Source of the DNA: Liolophura sinensis
Lineage: Eukaryota; Mollusca; Polyplacophora; Chitonida; Chitonidae
NCBI RefSeq assembly: GCF_032854445.1
Contig: NC_088304.1
Location: 35,885,551 to 35,949,550 of the forward strand
Length of the DNA: 64,000 nucleotides
Direction of reading: 5' to 3'
Shown: positions 34,014 to 46,800 of the stretch, in pieces
Layout of the letters: every line of letters starts with the position of its first letter
How positions within the stretch are numbered: position 1 is the first letter of the stretch
Position numbers and translations under genes: made by a program
Notes under the pieces: generated by a model
The model's input: only the letters and a program-made list of their open reading frames with translations
The model's database searches: none
What the model was told of the DNA's origin: nothing

Positions 34014-35837
34014 TTAGTCAAATCCCAACTCCCCGTGGGGCCCTTCACGGGTTTGATTGAGAACATAGGCAGTGGGTGTAGTATCGGAGAAATAACCTCT
34101 TCTGGAGCCTCCAAGTATTGTCTTTGTGAGAGCCCTTTCGTTCGTGAATTGACTCCTTCTCCAGTCACGTGGTATATTTGGGTAACTTCGGTCCAACATG
34201 GTTGTCGGAATTTCCGATCTGTTTTCAAAACTGTCGGTAGAAACATCATCGGAATGTCGGTACTGTTTTGCCTTCTTCTTCTTCTTTTTTTTACTTTTGT
34301 CTTTCTTCATTCGTCTTCCTCTGGACGGGGAGACGTGCATGGGTGGAGGAAGCGATTGGTGCCTCGCCAGTCGGACATGATGCGGATCAGTTGTATACCC
34401 GTAGAAATAGTATTCTGGATAGACTGAACGGGTGTGGAAATCGTCAGATATGTTCCCTCGGTAGGCTTTTTTGTATCTCTGGTTCTCGTGCCTGTCCTTT
34501 CTGCTCATGCGGTTCACAAAGGCGTAGTCCCCGGGTGGGGTCCGCGGTCTGGAGGACACTTCGCTGGACGACTCGGTGGCTCCGTGTCCGTTGGCCGCGT
34601 GTTGGTGATGGTGGTGATGGTGATGATGGGACTTACCATCACGTCGGAGAGTTGAGGAACCTGAAGACGAACGACGACGATCATGAGAGACCGACACCTC
34701 TCCGTTGGGGTGAGGGGACGGAGAACGGGACTGGCTCTCTCCAGACGACACAGATCCCCTCCGGCCAGCGGCTGCACGGATCGGGATCCCGTACGGGGAG
34801 TCAACATAGATGGGTGGAGGGGGCATAAATACGTGAGGATCCCTCCCTCGGTTAAGCAATCCATAACCATACCTTTTGCTTGGAGGTGGAGGTGGAGGTG
34901 GTGAGAAGAAACGCCTGGGTGGAGACATGCGTGGTGATCTTATGATCCGACGTTGGCCGGTACCAATGGGTGAAAGCCTTTGTAGTGGTGCTGGCGAAAA
35001 AGCTCGCCGGCCGGGTCTGTTAGGAAGGGTTGAGGCAGCGTGTTCTGAGGCAGCATAAGGTTGATTCTGAGGTGAATCGCCACCCACCCGACTGAGAGTG
35101 TAGCTCCTGACATGGTTTGTCCCCCCTGTGTAGAAGTAGCCTTGGGATGGAGTGGGTTCGAAAAACTCTGGGGCAAGTTCCTCTTTACCATGAACGGGAC
35201 TGCCAGGAACAAGTCGTAGCCCGGAGCGTGGCGTGTTGTAAGATGACCTAGAAGAGAACGACTCGTTTCTAAGCACCGGGGCATTAGGACGCCCATTGGG
35301 AAGCCCAGGACTGCCAACATAACTGTAAAGGCTAGCACGGTTGTTTCGACTTCTGAAGCCAGCGTTCTTGGCGGCCTGGACAAGATCCAAGGCGTCTTCG
35401 GGTGAGGAGCAGACGAACCCGTGGCACTCAAGTACCTTTTTCCCGGTCGTCCGTCGAGTGATAGCTGTGAATATTGCCGGCTTTTTGGCATTCGGTCCTA
35501 GAGCGGCCGGGTTACTGAGGCTGACAAACTTTGGTAACTTTTCCCCCGTAGCACCGTTAACGATATGTATACACCTAACGGCTGCACACAACGTCAAAGA
35601 GGATATCGGGAACCACACAACTGTTTCGGGATCCGGTATATACTCCAACTGAAGTCCACCAGACAAGACCGACAGGTAAGCGTCAATCCCTTGTATGTTA
35701 TGTTCATCGTGACAAGGGTATCGCTCTTTAAGCGGCAGCTGGATGGCGTCTAGCCCCTCCGAAGTTTCCAGGGGCACAGCGCTGCCAATGTACAACACTC
35801 GTTTTCGCATCTGAAAGGCACCGTCTCTGGCCACCAT
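34014..35837 (-). CDS. PTB/PID-domain adaptor-like protein, 607 aa
   Basis: A single uninterrupted frame of 607 codons, from ATG (AACATGG, A at -3 and G at +4; in-frame TAA 27 bases upstream) to TAA. Residues about 12-160 have the strand pattern of a phosphotyrosine-binding/PID fold: RVLYIGSAV, then AYLSVLSGGLQLEY, VVWFPISSLTLCAAV, and VLECHGFVCSS followed by an amphipathic helix (PEDALDLVQAAKNAG). The remaining 450 residues look unstructured: Pro run at 313-319, Arg/Ser-rich 355-400, eight His at 404-411, and a Lys run at 511-522. Such proteins usually act as cytoplasmic adaptors binding NPxY-type tails; the partner is unknown. GC content is clearly above its surroundings. The exact subfamily is not recognised. 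Introns, if any, must lie in the untranslated ends. Confidence 0.85.
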   Translation of the reverse strand: MVARDGAFQMRKRVLYIGSAVPLETSEGLDAIQLPLKERYPCHDEHNIQGIDAYLSVLSGGLQLEYIPDPETVVWFPISSLTLCAAVRCIHIVNGATGEKLPKFVSLSNPAALGPNAKKPAIFTAITRRTTGKKVLECHGFVCSSPEDALDLVQAAKNAGFRSRNNRASLYSYVGSPGLPNGRPNAPVLRNESFSSRSSYNTPRSGLRLVPGSPVHGKEELAPEFFEPTPSQGYFYTGGTNHVRSYTLSRVGGDSPQNQPYAASEHAASTLPNRPGRRAFSPAPLQRLSPIGTGQRRIIRSPRMSPPRRFFSPPPPPPPSKRYGYGLLNRGRDPHVFMPPPPIYVDSPYGIPIRAAAGRRGSVSSGESQSRSPSPHPNGEVSVSHDRRRSSSGSSTLRRDGKSHHHHHHHHQHAANGHGATESSSEVSSRPRTPPGDYAFVNRMSRKDRHENQRYKKAYRGNISDDFHTRSVYPEYYFYGYTTDPHHVRLARHQSLPPPMHVSPSRGRRMKKDKSKKKKKKKAKQYRHSDDVSTDSFENRSEIPTTMLDRSYPNIPRDWRRSQFTNERALTKTILGGSRRGYFSDTTPTAYVLNQTREGPHGELGFD

Positions 35838-38420
35838 GTTATCGAGCTGTCGGCGGCGGGCTTAGAAACACACCTGTAGTTCAGTTAAGTTTCAGAAATA
35901 CAAACATCCGTCATCCAGGCACATCGTTAACCTGAGGGTTGTAAGTATGTGGGATGGGGGAGTTACACACACTTCCGTAACAGCGGACTGTAGCCGTGAG
36001 GTTGTGTAAAGACTGACTCCAGGTATGCTGGCAAGCCTGCTCACTGCTTGCATTAGCTGTCACCTTGCAGTGACTCACTTTTGAAGGCTTAACTGCGCTC
36101 AGTGTTCGGGGGAACAGAGACTGTGTGTCGGTCAGGCGAGCTGTGCCGTGCTTTCTACACGCCCCATCGAATCTACCAGGTACCGGCCTCTGGTCTGCAG
36201 GTAAAGCTGCCGTGAACGCCAGATCGTGCGTCTCTAGAACCTTTTTAGGAGCGCTCTGGGGGCTGACCTATTTGGTGTCATTTATGTAAAGGGAGGTGGT
36301 CAAGTTTCAGACGATACAAATAGTCCTTCTCTGATGTCATAGCCAGCCCGTTCCATTGAGCCCAGGCTAAGGACGACTGCTAAGTAAATGTCAGATCGCT
36401 TCTGTTTGGACTCTCATCCCAGATTCGTTTACTTTTCATTAAGCTGAGAAATTTGCTAAGCGTTAGCATGTGCGAGAAAGACAAAAAGTGAAGAAACGAC
36501 TCCGTTCACATACCACCTGATAATAAAACCCATGTCCGGGTGACGTACAATCGCACTTCATCTATTGTAATTACTAAGAAATGCAGCCTTTGTGTAAAAA
36601 TGAGTGCATACCTGGAGGCGTATACCTTAACATCCTCTTATCTTATCTTATTCACAGTTGTCCCCATCCAGTTGGTCTTCACGCTGGACATTTGGCTATT
36701 ATTATTACTCGGTCGGATTTCCTGTTTAGATGAAGCCTGATAATAGAGGACATGCTTTAGAATGTGACTTTTTTTGTTTTCTGGAACAGACTGTGATAGA
36801 AAACAAATCTATCAGTTTTATGTCCGCATTATGTTGTATATCTCCTCTCCCTCCACATGCTCCCTGTTCCCTGTTTGAAGTTTTTCATCTTTCATTGATG
36901 TGCTTAAATGCACTCAAAATATTCAGTTTTTTTCTCACATCTGCCATGTTTTTTTTGTTTTGTTTACTTGAATGATGTTTAAAACTGAGCGCGAGAATTT
37001 TTCATTTACATGTATACAACAGCAGTCGATGTAATGGGTGTGGAGAATCCCTGAATGCCTGGAGTAAAGCAAAGCCCTTTGCTAAAGACTTCAACACTCT
37101 TAACATTGTTTTTGACTGGGACACATACCAAATTCAATCAGTCAGAAAAATATTAGTGATTGTCGGTCATGTATGCCGTGGTGTTCTTCCACAGTCAATC
37201 TCATTCGGTTAGTTTTCTTTATGTACTTCCAACTTGCCGATATTATCAAGATATAAAATATAGATATTTAAACATGCAGAGGCGTATTACTTAGAAGTTG
37301 ACTGATCCTCATGACCTAGTATACAGAACTGACTAACTTTATACTGGGTGCTTTGAAATCAACCAGCAAACTACTTCATCTACATATTCATGTAGTCGAC
37401 CTTCAATTACTTCGGCAAAGCAGCTCATGGAACGCAAGACGGCTCGTGTATCAGGAGTGTGTGGTTTACCTGTGCAAAGTGCCCCCCTCCAAGCCCCACC
37501 CCCTCTGAGTCCCTGCTTTACGGCTTAACGTGCCAGGCAGACTGGCTCACGCTCTACTGATCGCCCTAAGCTTGGTGTCGAGTTACCCTCGTGCAGTAAG
37601 TGACATTCCTCCTACCTGATGAGTGTCAAGGTAGGAACAGGTACCATTACCAGTAGGTACCATTGACGCTTAATGTGGATGTTAGTTTGTCAAAGGATGC
37701 CGCCTCCACTGCTCGGGGAAGGGTGGGGGGGGGGGCTCAAAGAATCTCACGACTTGACCTAGACTTAAAGGAAATCCTCGCCTACGTTGACTGCGTCTTA
37801 ACGCCAAAGAAAAGCTAACACAAATCTTCCCACCATTATATTCAAACCATCATCACTCCAGGAGAAACTAAACTAAATAGTGAAAATTATATAGAATAAA
37901 AAAATTGTTAAAATTTGGTATTGTTAATTACATGTAGATAAACACTTTACCAATGTTGCTGAAATGGAATACCCCTTAATGTCTTAAAAATGGAACTGAC
38001 TCCTTGTAACATGTACATGTGCAACTGAAGAGTCCTCAAAACAAACATCTTGCATAATTTCAGTACAAATTTTTATATGTCATGCCTTGGTAGCTTAGGA
38101 ATCCATGTAGAGAACTTGAGTGCCAGTACACCGGGAGATTAAACGAAGATATTGTGCTGAAATGAGAATGACACGAACAGAACAGTGACGTCTGTGGCTA
38201 TATTGCAGCGTCATAAGTGACGTCATGTGTTCTTGCATGGTGTAACATCTGGCAAAATTTAAAGTGGCCGAGAAAAATGGTTTCCGTGGATTGTGCAAAA
38301 TAGTCATTTGTAACCGGTAATTTTGTTATAATTTAAGAAAATAGTTTGATTCCGACCCGTGTCAATTAGGTCTTCGGTAAAACGACGCCCAAAACTTAGA
38401 GTAGAGTTGCTCTTTTCTTT
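35838..38420. other. Upstream region of the 607-aa PTB gene
   Basis: Must hold the promoter and any 5' untranslated exon, but no core element could be singled out. The first 400 bases above the ATG are more GC-rich than the rest. A run of ten G lies near 37726. No coding exon was recognised. Confidence 0.4.
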
Positions 38421-38705
38421 AAATTTACAGGTGGCCTCCGTGGTTCAGTCGGTTAGCGCGCTAGCGCAGCGTAATGGCCCAGGAGCCTCTCACCAATGTG
38501 GTCGCTGTAAGTTCAAGTCCAGCTCATGCTGGCTTCCCCTCCGGCTGTAAGTGGGAAGGTCTTCCAGCAACCTGCGGATGGTCGTGGGTTTCCCCCGGGC
38601 TGCGCCCGGTTCCACCCACCATAATGCTGGCCGCCGTCGTATAAGTGAAATATTCTTGAGTACGGCGTAAAACACCAATCAAATAAATAAATAAAATAAA
38701 TTTAC
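38421..38705 (+). mobile_element. Full-length tRNA-headed SINE (family 1), reference copy
   Basis: Flanked by AAATTTAC (38421-38428 and 38698-38705), a probable target duplication. The head has an A-box-like TGGTTCAGTCGG and a B-box-like AGTTCAAGTCC. The body holds GGATGGTCGTGGGTTTCC and GCTGGCCGCCGTCGTATAAG. The 3' end is TGAAATATTCTTGAGTACGG, then AAACACCAATC and (AAATA)n. It agrees with the V-SINE/RUDI type described from molluscs, named here from memory. All other family 1 calls in this window were made against this copy. Confidence 0.92.
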
Positions 38706-39159
38706 GTAAATATTATTCTAAAACTACACGGATTAAATACCTAGGTAAATATAATTCTAAAACAGTATGGTTTTTATGTGTTTTATAAGCAATAACACTG
38801 TAAATCCAAACTAAAAAAGTTCCTGATAAAATATAAAGCTGCATAGTGTGTGGTATGATCACAAAAGATCATTTGTATTTTAAAAACAAATGCAAGAGCT
38901 TTTATTTGCTGAAGACAAAGTAAAAATGTATGACTGATGGTAAACATTACCCGACTGTAAAGATCATTGAATGTCGGTTCACCCTGCACGTGTTGAAATT
39001 ACAAATGTTGTGAACCTTCCATGATAAAGCGTTAACGGTAATAATAAAGCAAAACAAGGAAGAAAATAAAATCAAGTTTAGTGTAATCAAGAATCCGTTG
39101 CGCATCTATATCCATTCCCCCAATTACCCACCTTTATCTGTCTTAAATTTTATTTATGA

Positions 39160-39245
39160 AGTATGGTTGGAGGAAACCGGGCAGAGCCGACAGAAACCCA
39201 CGACCATCCGCAGGTTGCTGAGAGACGTTCCCACTTACCAGTCAG
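39160..39245 (-). mobile_element. SINE (family 1) central fragment
   Basis: GGAGGAAACCGGGCAGAGCC, AGAAACCCACGACCATCCGC, AGGTTGCTGAGAGACGTTCC. Both ends are missing. Confidence 0.75.
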
Positions 39246-39944
39246 ACATAATCGTAAACCCTGTTGTAAATATTTACAAATTGTCTTATATTAACGTAAA
39301 GTACAAATACTTGCCTTAGGTTGACTGTTCATTAGTGCTATTCAGCTCGACTTGCAAATGCGTACAATGTAATTGTCTTTAAAAGATTTTACGAGCATTT
39401 TTTCATATGTTGCTATTGTTAGCTGCTGAATCAGGATGGTGCAGAACTCTTTTGAAAACGAAGGCAAGAAAATTTATTGACCTTTGCATGATCCATTTAC
39501 ATAGGTTAACCTTATGTACATGTGAGAGTCAAACTTGTCCTACGATCGCGATTCCAGTTTCAACATATTACACTTGCCTTAGAATTCCTTTGTGCAAGCG
39601 GCGCATCTTGTTTTTACAATTAAATGTTAATTCAGTTTGTAGAGTCTACAATCGATTGTATATGGCTGCAATCTTTTTGTGCAAGCGAGCCCAGGTTTCT
39701 CTTGCTCTCCCACGAATAAACGTTCTCATGTGTTTTAACAGATGTATTTGTTGGTGCAAAAACATTATCTTTGTTTACATATGCATGTAACATGTTATTC
39801 TTGTATGCGAGTAGACGCACACATCCATCTTTTGGCCTTGTCTGAACATATGCCCCTAGGTATGACCTCTGTCCCAACAGCACACAGGCACAGACATACA
39901 TTTCATAGGTGCTCAATGCCTGCTAAAAAAACGGAAAATGGAGA

Positions 39945-40110
39945 GGTTTATATGTTAAGGAAACCGGATGGAGACTCAGGGAAACCAGCGCCATCCGGCA
40001 CGAATCTGACACGCCCGCCAACATAAAGCCTTAAAATCTCAAACGGTAAGAGCTTGATTCGAACATGCGACCGTGAGCAACAGTCAAGAACTATGTTGAA
40101 CCACTGACAG
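39945..40110 (-). mobile_element. Possible SINE of a related family
   Basis: GGAAACCGGATGGAGACTC and, further on, the reverse of a B-box-like TGTTCGAATCAAGC. The layout (body, then tRNA-like head reversed) fits a SINE, but the sequence differs from family 1. Confidence 0.35.
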
Positions 40111-40114
40111 AAGA

Positions 40115-40313
40115 CATTAGTCCCATTGACTTATTGATTTATTGATTTATTTATTTATTTGATTGGTGTTTTACGCCGTAGTCAAGAATATTTCACTTAT
40201 ACGACGGCGGCCAGCATTATGGAGCTTGGAAACCGGGCAGAGCCCAGGGGAACCCCACGACCATCCACAGGTTGCTGGCAGATCTACCCACGTACGGCAT
40301 TAGTCCCATTGAC
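40115..40313 (-). mobile_element. 5'-truncated SINE (family 1) with 16-bp target duplication
   Basis: CATTAGTCCCATTGAC is present at 40115-40130 and 40298-40313. Between them lies the 3' part of the SINE (TTTATTTGATTGGTGTTTT, GACGGCGGCCAGCATTATGG, CCCACGACCATCCACAGG), without the tRNA-like head. The perfect duplication points to a young insertion. Confidence 0.93.
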
Positions 40314-40448
40314 AATGCACAAGTAAATGAGAAAGGGAATCATAGATTCTGTCAAATTACAAACACTGGGTTGCTCTCTCCACGCCAGACCATCCTAACC
40401 TACCGGCCATTGAGTATACCTACGGTTACGGCCCTCTGCTTAAGGAGA

Positions 40449-40858
40449 GTGCAGTTTGTTGTAATATACAACATTCAATCATAACACTGAGAAACACTGA
40501 TTCATCACAACAAGCCACATAGTAATAGTGAAACAGAGCGAAATGAACAATGTTTTCTGAAAAATGATGGACTGTATCTTGCATAGTGTGAAGATAATAT
40601 TCATATAGAACAGAACATTTTTCTTTTTTTAGCCCTGGACATTTATTCGGTTCTTGAGCATAATTTTACATGTGTAACCCTCACAATACCCACGTGGACT
40701 GGGGTTTCAGGGTGCAGTAGATCTACAATATGTAACAAACATTACTAAGTAATAATCAAACACCGTTTGAATAGGGAGCTATTTAGTTGTAATATGCAAC
40801 ATTCGGTCATAACGAAACACAGGCTATAGTACTAGCAGTAGTAAAATAGAGCGAAATG
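40449..40858. repeat. Pair of direct repeats (family R4)
   Basis: A segment of about 75-95 bases at 40449-40545 (GTTGTAATATACAACATTC, then GAAACAGAGCGAAATG) recurs at 40785-40858 (GTTGTAATATGCAACATTC, then AAATAGAGCGAAATG). Confidence 0.7.
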
Positions 40859-41244
40859 CCCGGGGCTTCTGCCATGAGAAAATGGATGTTAGGGTTATCT
40901 CCCCTGATTATTCTTTGACTGGGGTTTCCTTTGTGACTCAAGATACACACGTTTAAATGTTTTCTCGTCCAAAATTATGGCGAATGCTTCACCTCAAATA
41001 TAAGCACCCACAGTCTGGTATGTCAGATAGCTGGCTGCCGAATGGTGATGTCAACTAGATGGCTGCCCAACGGCGGTGTCACTGCGGTGGCTACGGAACG
41101 GCGATGCACCATGGGTTACTCGGGGCAGGTCGGTTTCTTCCACCCACTAAACACGATATCCTCGGTTTCCAAAAAGTCGCTTTTATAAATATTTATCCGT
41201 TTTTGGATTATTAACATGTTTGTCTTGGCAATATACCGGGCCTT

Positions 41245-41335
41245 AATTTATTTATTTATTAGGTTGGTGTCTTATCCCACACTCCCTAGAATGATCATAA
41301 GGTAATTCACATGAGATGATTTCAGAGATAATACC
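41245..41335 (-). mobile_element. Worn SINE (family 1) 3' end
   Basis: TTTATTTATTTATTAGGTTG, then GTGTCTTATCCCACACTC. Weak similarity beyond that. Confidence 0.4.
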
Positions 41336-42289
41336 TATCTGAACAGTTTTCCGTAAACAATTAATAAAAATCTGAATCAGGAAAGTGACCTCTTAGATGT
41401 GCTCCTAACGAGCCACCACGTTTTATCCTACCAAAAATGTTTTTTTATGACGTGGTAAAAAGTCCTGGGCACAGTTTTGCTGGGTACTATGAATAGCACC
41501 GACAACGATATATCGTTCCATTTTACTTAAGGCAACATTGCAATCCGCTTTACGCAATTTCCTCCCTTTATTAGCTGGTTGCCTTCCATTGTAATCGCAC
41601 TGTTGCGAGAACTATAGACGAGGCTAAAGTAGTTCTGGCAAGCATTTACGAGCTGTTCGCGCAGGAATATTCAAAACAAACATGGGGCATCAGTTTTGAG
41701 AGTTCCCAATAAAAATATTTACAATTCTAGTTCTATAGTACACTCAGAATTGCACGTGGAACAAACACGAACGACACCATATCTATCTTCGTTCTGCTTT
41801 CTTGAGGTATTAGGGGAATTTTATGATGTAAACAGACAGCTGAATCATTATTCTGAGCTTATCTCAGCTTGCCTTTTCAAAATCTTGTCGTGCTGACCAC
41901 TTTGTGTTGCTCTATTTCAGCACATATCCTGTTTGATTTGTAGGAAACCTTGGGTCCAGTCAAGACAGCGAATCAAACTGTACAAAACTGACGAGTGTGT
42001 TGGATCGACTGACTTGAAGTCGCTATTAAAAGAAAGTAACATTTCTGGTTTATTTGAGGTAAGGTTATGTAATCATAGTAAAGCTAGCCACCATCGTGAG
42101 AGTTAGTGGAAAAAGGATCTTTCACCCAGGTTCAATGAGAACGTTTCTAATGGTAGATCTGCTCAACTCTAACGACGCACTAGTACAGGTGTGATCACAT
42201 GCACGACTAGTGACTAATTCGTCCACATCGCCTCCGCGTCTTGTGACGAACGTTGCGCATTTAATATTAGTTATAGTAATTTGTCCCGA

Positions 42290-42370
42290 CGTGTTTCACG
42301 CCGCACTGTAACTAAAACGAGCTGATTTATGGGTGGAGGAAACCGGAATGTTCGGAATATTTAAACCAAT
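42290..42370 (-). mobile_element. Worn SINE (family 2) fragment
   Basis: GTTTCACGCCGCACTGTAAC, then GATTTATGGGTGGAGGAAAC and CGGAATGTTCGG. It resembles the copy at 63285. Confidence 0.45.
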
Positions 42371-42691
42371 TATCGCCAAGCATAAAAAATATTTTCTAAA
42401 AATATATCTCGTAATTACGAGAAAACTAATCACAAAATGATGTCATAGTAAATATATGTCATGGTGAGTACAAAAGAAACGCAAAACCAGATGAACAAGA
42501 GGTTTAAGGTGGCATAACAGTCGGCTAGGCGCCACAAGGCATCAGAGATACTTTTAAAATCTACTGAAGTCAAACATTGCCATAGTGCTATCTCTAATCA
42601 ATAAAATAAAGTTATAGTATTTATTCATTTTTTTTTATTTGATTACTGATTACGCTGTTCTCGTGTTGTAAAATAAACGTTCACCATATAT

Positions 42692-42948
42692 GATGCTCAC
42701 TTGGTTAGCGCGCTTGCGCAGCGTAATGACCCAGAAGCCTCTCACCAATGCGGTCGCTGTGAGTCCAACTCATGCTTGCTTCCTTTCCGGCCGTAAGTGG
42801 GAAGGTTTGCAGCAACCCACGGATGGTTGTGGGTCCCCCCCCCCCGGGCTCTACCCGGTTTCATCCCGGCCATAACGCTGGCCACCGTCGTATAAATGAA
42901 ATATTCTTGAGTACGGTGTAAAACACCAATCAAATAAATAAATAAAAT
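42692..42948 (+). mobile_element. SINE (family 1), head shortened
   Basis: CTTGGTTAGCGCGCTTGCGC, then AATGACCCAGAAGCCTCTC, a run of C, GTGGCCACC-like text, and the usual 3' end AATATTCTTGAGTACGGTG with (AAATA)n. The run of 11 C inside the body is not in other copies. Confidence 0.9.
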
Positions 42949-43415
42949 GTATGATGAGCATCATTTCCTCGCAACTGCGATAAAGTATCTCGCATTTATG
43001 GGAAAACTATCTTGTGATTACAGCATAGTATCTCGTAGTTGCTAGACAGTTTTAAAGCAATTAGGAGATCCTAGATCGGTTAAAAGCAAGTTGTGAACAA
43101 AGTAATGAGTGACGTCATCGTTGTTTGTGTATAACGTAACGCTTGGCTATTTAGGTTGCGTCATCTGCTCTTTTATTTTACGAGGTCAGCGAACTCTAAT
43201 ACTTGTATTGCATTTCCGAGTTAACAATATTTAGGTGTTTGTGCTTGTAAAAAAAAAAGAAATTAAACCAAGAGAGGACAATTTACCAACTGCACGTGTT
43301 GTATCCTTATATCCCAATGCAATATCAATTGCTGGCGTACATGCCACAACTTTCATGTAACCTTCTGTACTGTAAACATGTAAGCAGTGTTCGAATGTGT
43401 ATCATTCTTTCTGTA

Positions 43416-43565
43416 TGAGCTGGATTGACAGTCAAGAGCTGGAATGACAGTTAAGGGCTGGATTCACTGTGAAAAGCTGGATTGATATTCCAAAGTTAGA
43501 GTGAAAGCCAAGAGCTAGAATGACAGACAAGAGCTGAAATGATAGTCAAGAGCTAAATTGGGACG
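43416..43565. repeat. Degenerate 21-22 bp tandem repeat
   Basis: About seven imperfect units like AGCTGGAATGACAGTCAAG. Confidence 0.85.
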
Positions 43566-43589
43566 GATCGGTTGCAGTGAGCCTATAGT

Positions 43590-43815
43590 GTGCAGAGTAA
43601 GCAACCTACATTTGGCAAGTTATGGACAAACTTTCGCACGTACATACGATGTACAGAAGATATACACGCCCTTTTTGTCTTTGAAAATCTGACAGCGAAT
43701 ACGGTCGCATGGGTGTCAGTGTGTCGCTTGATGTCTCCAAGGCCCCAGCAACGGAGGAATCTACAAATTCCTACTCCATGGCTGGTCATGAACCCGGATC
43801 TCCTATATTAACCAC
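43590..43815 (-). mobile_element. SINE (family 2)
   Basis: CATTTGGCAAGTTATGGAC, then CACGTACATACGATGTACAG, TGATGTCTCCAAGGCCCC and GGTCATGAACCCGG. The same order of words is found at 63330-63530. Confidence 0.65.
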
Positions 43816-46800
43816 ACCACCAAAACCTGTCCCTCAAAAGCAATATAACCGATGGAAAGGTCAAATAACTACACCAACTCGGCAATATAAATGAATATTG
43901 ATTACATGTAGTAATTTATTGCTAAGGTACATATAAGAATACGCTTGTCAGGCAGTACAACAGCAATAACAAAAACGATACATGTCACAAAACATAACTT
44001 ACACACTTGCTTTGCCGGCCAGCTTTCTGAAAACCACCTGATGTCTGCATCTTGTCATCTGACAAATTACACACTATGAGCGTAGACGTTATTGCAATGT
44101 TTAACGTACGAAACATGTTGCATATTACATTATTATGTGTGTTATATTTTCGCTAACACCGACAATGGTAACAGGTCTTACTTGAAAATTCCATTTGTCA
44201 TTTGTGACAAGACGCAGACAACTATTGTTGGAAATGGTCTGACAAAAAATATTACCGTCGTTTGTGGGGTTGTTTGCTTGTATATACGCATATTAAACGG
44301 TATATGTCCGGAGGTCGCAATGATACGTATTAAATGTAACGTATACAAATATACTGTTTTTATGATGCTTAAAATTGTATTTTTCCTGTCTGTACAAAAC
44401 ACGTCGTTATCCATATGTAAATATCATCCATCAGTAGGGTGTTAGTAGGGAGTGGGGTCGGGGTTAGGCAGTGAGAGTTGGGAAGTGTCAAAAACTGACG
44501 AAAACTGACGAAAAACTGCCCGTGAACGCCCCTAGATCTGTCTGTAGGTCAGTCAGGTTTTTGGACATCCTGTCTTCTAAAATGAGTCGTTTATTTAGCA
44601 ATGAGCATGATTGGAACACGACATCCGCTTGTACGAGATCTCGCAGCCATTGTGGCATTGCGTTTGTTGTGACGATGTCCGACGTCACATCGCTTCGCAG
44701 TCCGAACCCATTTACACGTAAAAGATATCACAGGAACATTAAAGTGCAAGTGGACAATTAATATCATAAAAACTAATATAATATCAGCAAAACATGATTC
44801 ATGTCGCATACCGATAGAGCGGGACATGTTTCCGTGTCAATGTGCTATCGACCTCAAACAAGGCAACAGAGTATAAACTCTTGAAAAGGGAGTTAGATAT
44901 TGTCCGTTCTTTAAATGACAAATATTTTGTCCAGGAGATTAGTTGGGTTGAACATTGATTGCATGTACTTCGTCCTTGCATCAGAAACTCTTATAGGATG
45001 GTCCAAATTGCACGTGACATTGCCCAGTGGTCATGGGGATATTATGACGAACTAAGCTTCTTCTGTGTTTCAGCATAAGATAACTCTTTATTTCTGGAAG
45101 GTCAAACGTTGTCACATAAACAGTAGCGGATTTAGGTACACCAAATGGTCACTTACTCTGTGTGTCATTTTTCTGGGTTAGTTCAGAGCGACGGATCATT
45201 AACCATAGGTTTGATACCTATCTGAGTTCAACCTGACGGCCTCAGAACATTTAACCCTTTCTTGAAAAGTTAAACCTGCCAAACAGCAGGCCAAAGGATT
45301 AAAATATATACCAGGCTTACATGTCACCGCAAACAGTCACCTAAAACGAGCCCGAACTGGTACAGCAGTAACAATGTGACAACTTGACACAGAAGATCTG
45401 TCTGATGGTGGCACGAAATCAGAGACTCAGAGACGCGCGGCACTGTGGACAACAGAAAAATGTTAACAAAAAAGTTTAATCCCGATGATAGATAGTATTA
45501 ACATAAACAACTTTCCATTAAAGTAATCTGAGAGCTGGTTGTGTTGTCTATTGTCCATTGAAGATGAAGATTTGTGGTAAAATTGGTAACGCGGCACTCG
45601 TGTATGAGATGAATGTTTCATGCGGTTTGGGCCCATGTCGTCATTCCGCGAGAATGTGTACCCTCTGACATGTAACACTTCTTCGACAGTTTAGACACAT
45701 CAAAACAGGATACTTAATCTGTAGTATGCGTTAGAAACGATTCACATAAGACGGCACTGCCAATGGTTATAAGAGACGAGGGTCGCGTTGGAATGGATTT
45801 CCCGCGGGCGCAAACTAATTCATTGCTCAACACTCTGCCTACACACGTGAATGCATGAGTGGAAGATCTGTCTGAAATGTCGTGCCTGAAAACAGACATG
45901 TTTTTTATAACCACGTCCTGTAATCAGATAAAGGACACAGGGAGAGCCTGGAATGTCAAGGGAGACTTGTTCGTACTAAAGATACTTATGGCACATTGGA
46001 AACAAAAGATAGCGTCTTACAGAAGGAGGTTTCTGAGGACATGCCAAACGAAAGCACTAAAGTCAACATCAATACATTCGACCTTGTTGAAAAGGCGTAC
46101 CAAATGCAAAACCATCATTTTCGACTGATTCAATGAAGTTTGATTATTGGAAAAGTACCCAGTAAAGACCAATTAATCACATGGAACAAAGCCAAGTTGT
46201 ACACACTACCAGTAGGCTACATAGTTACACTGTTGTCCATTCTTTTAGATACATAGATATTTTAGCTTATTGGCAATGTTCCTGCTTTGGTATAACTTGT
46301 TTTGCCTTTTGTTCACTTCCTCTGAACAGTTCGAATGAACTCGAGTACATTGAGTACGGGGAAAATGCATTCCAATACCCTTTACTGAAAAAAAACAAGG
46401 AGGGGGGGGGGGCACTGTGAGAAATATTGCCGGGCTATAGCAAACTCATGCAAATTATACTGACGTAAGAGTTACCTCCCCTCCATGTCTTTGCCATGGG
46501 GATATCCTCCACTACAAAAAGAATATACACACATACCTTGAGTGTTTCTATTACAATTATACGCATTTTGATTATGCCCTCAATCACAGGGTGGCTTATA
46601 GGTGCTGCAAATACAACAGTCAATTATATACACGGTGAGAAATCGTCCATACAATACATAAAAGCATATCATACGATGTGCAAGGGCATTCTTTGTGGCG
46701 ATGGCAACCTGTTCCAACAGTTCATTTAACAAGTTTTCAAGGTGACCCATTCTTGTTTTTTTTTTCCCTTGTTTACACCTGAACACTGTCCGTACCAACG

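Noticed and set aside
34002-35753. Plus-strand frames over the 607-aa gene
   Set aside because: Shadows of the minus-strand coding region.
38429-38510. tRNA gene
   Set aside because: A and B boxes are present, but the stretch is the head of a multi-copy SINE and does not fold into a full cloverleaf with a matching acceptor stem that I can see.
44488-44688. Minus-strand frame (NAMPQWLRDLVQADVV)
   Set aside because: Begins at GTG, no splice borders, and ends in a short GACGAAAACT repeat; probably chance.
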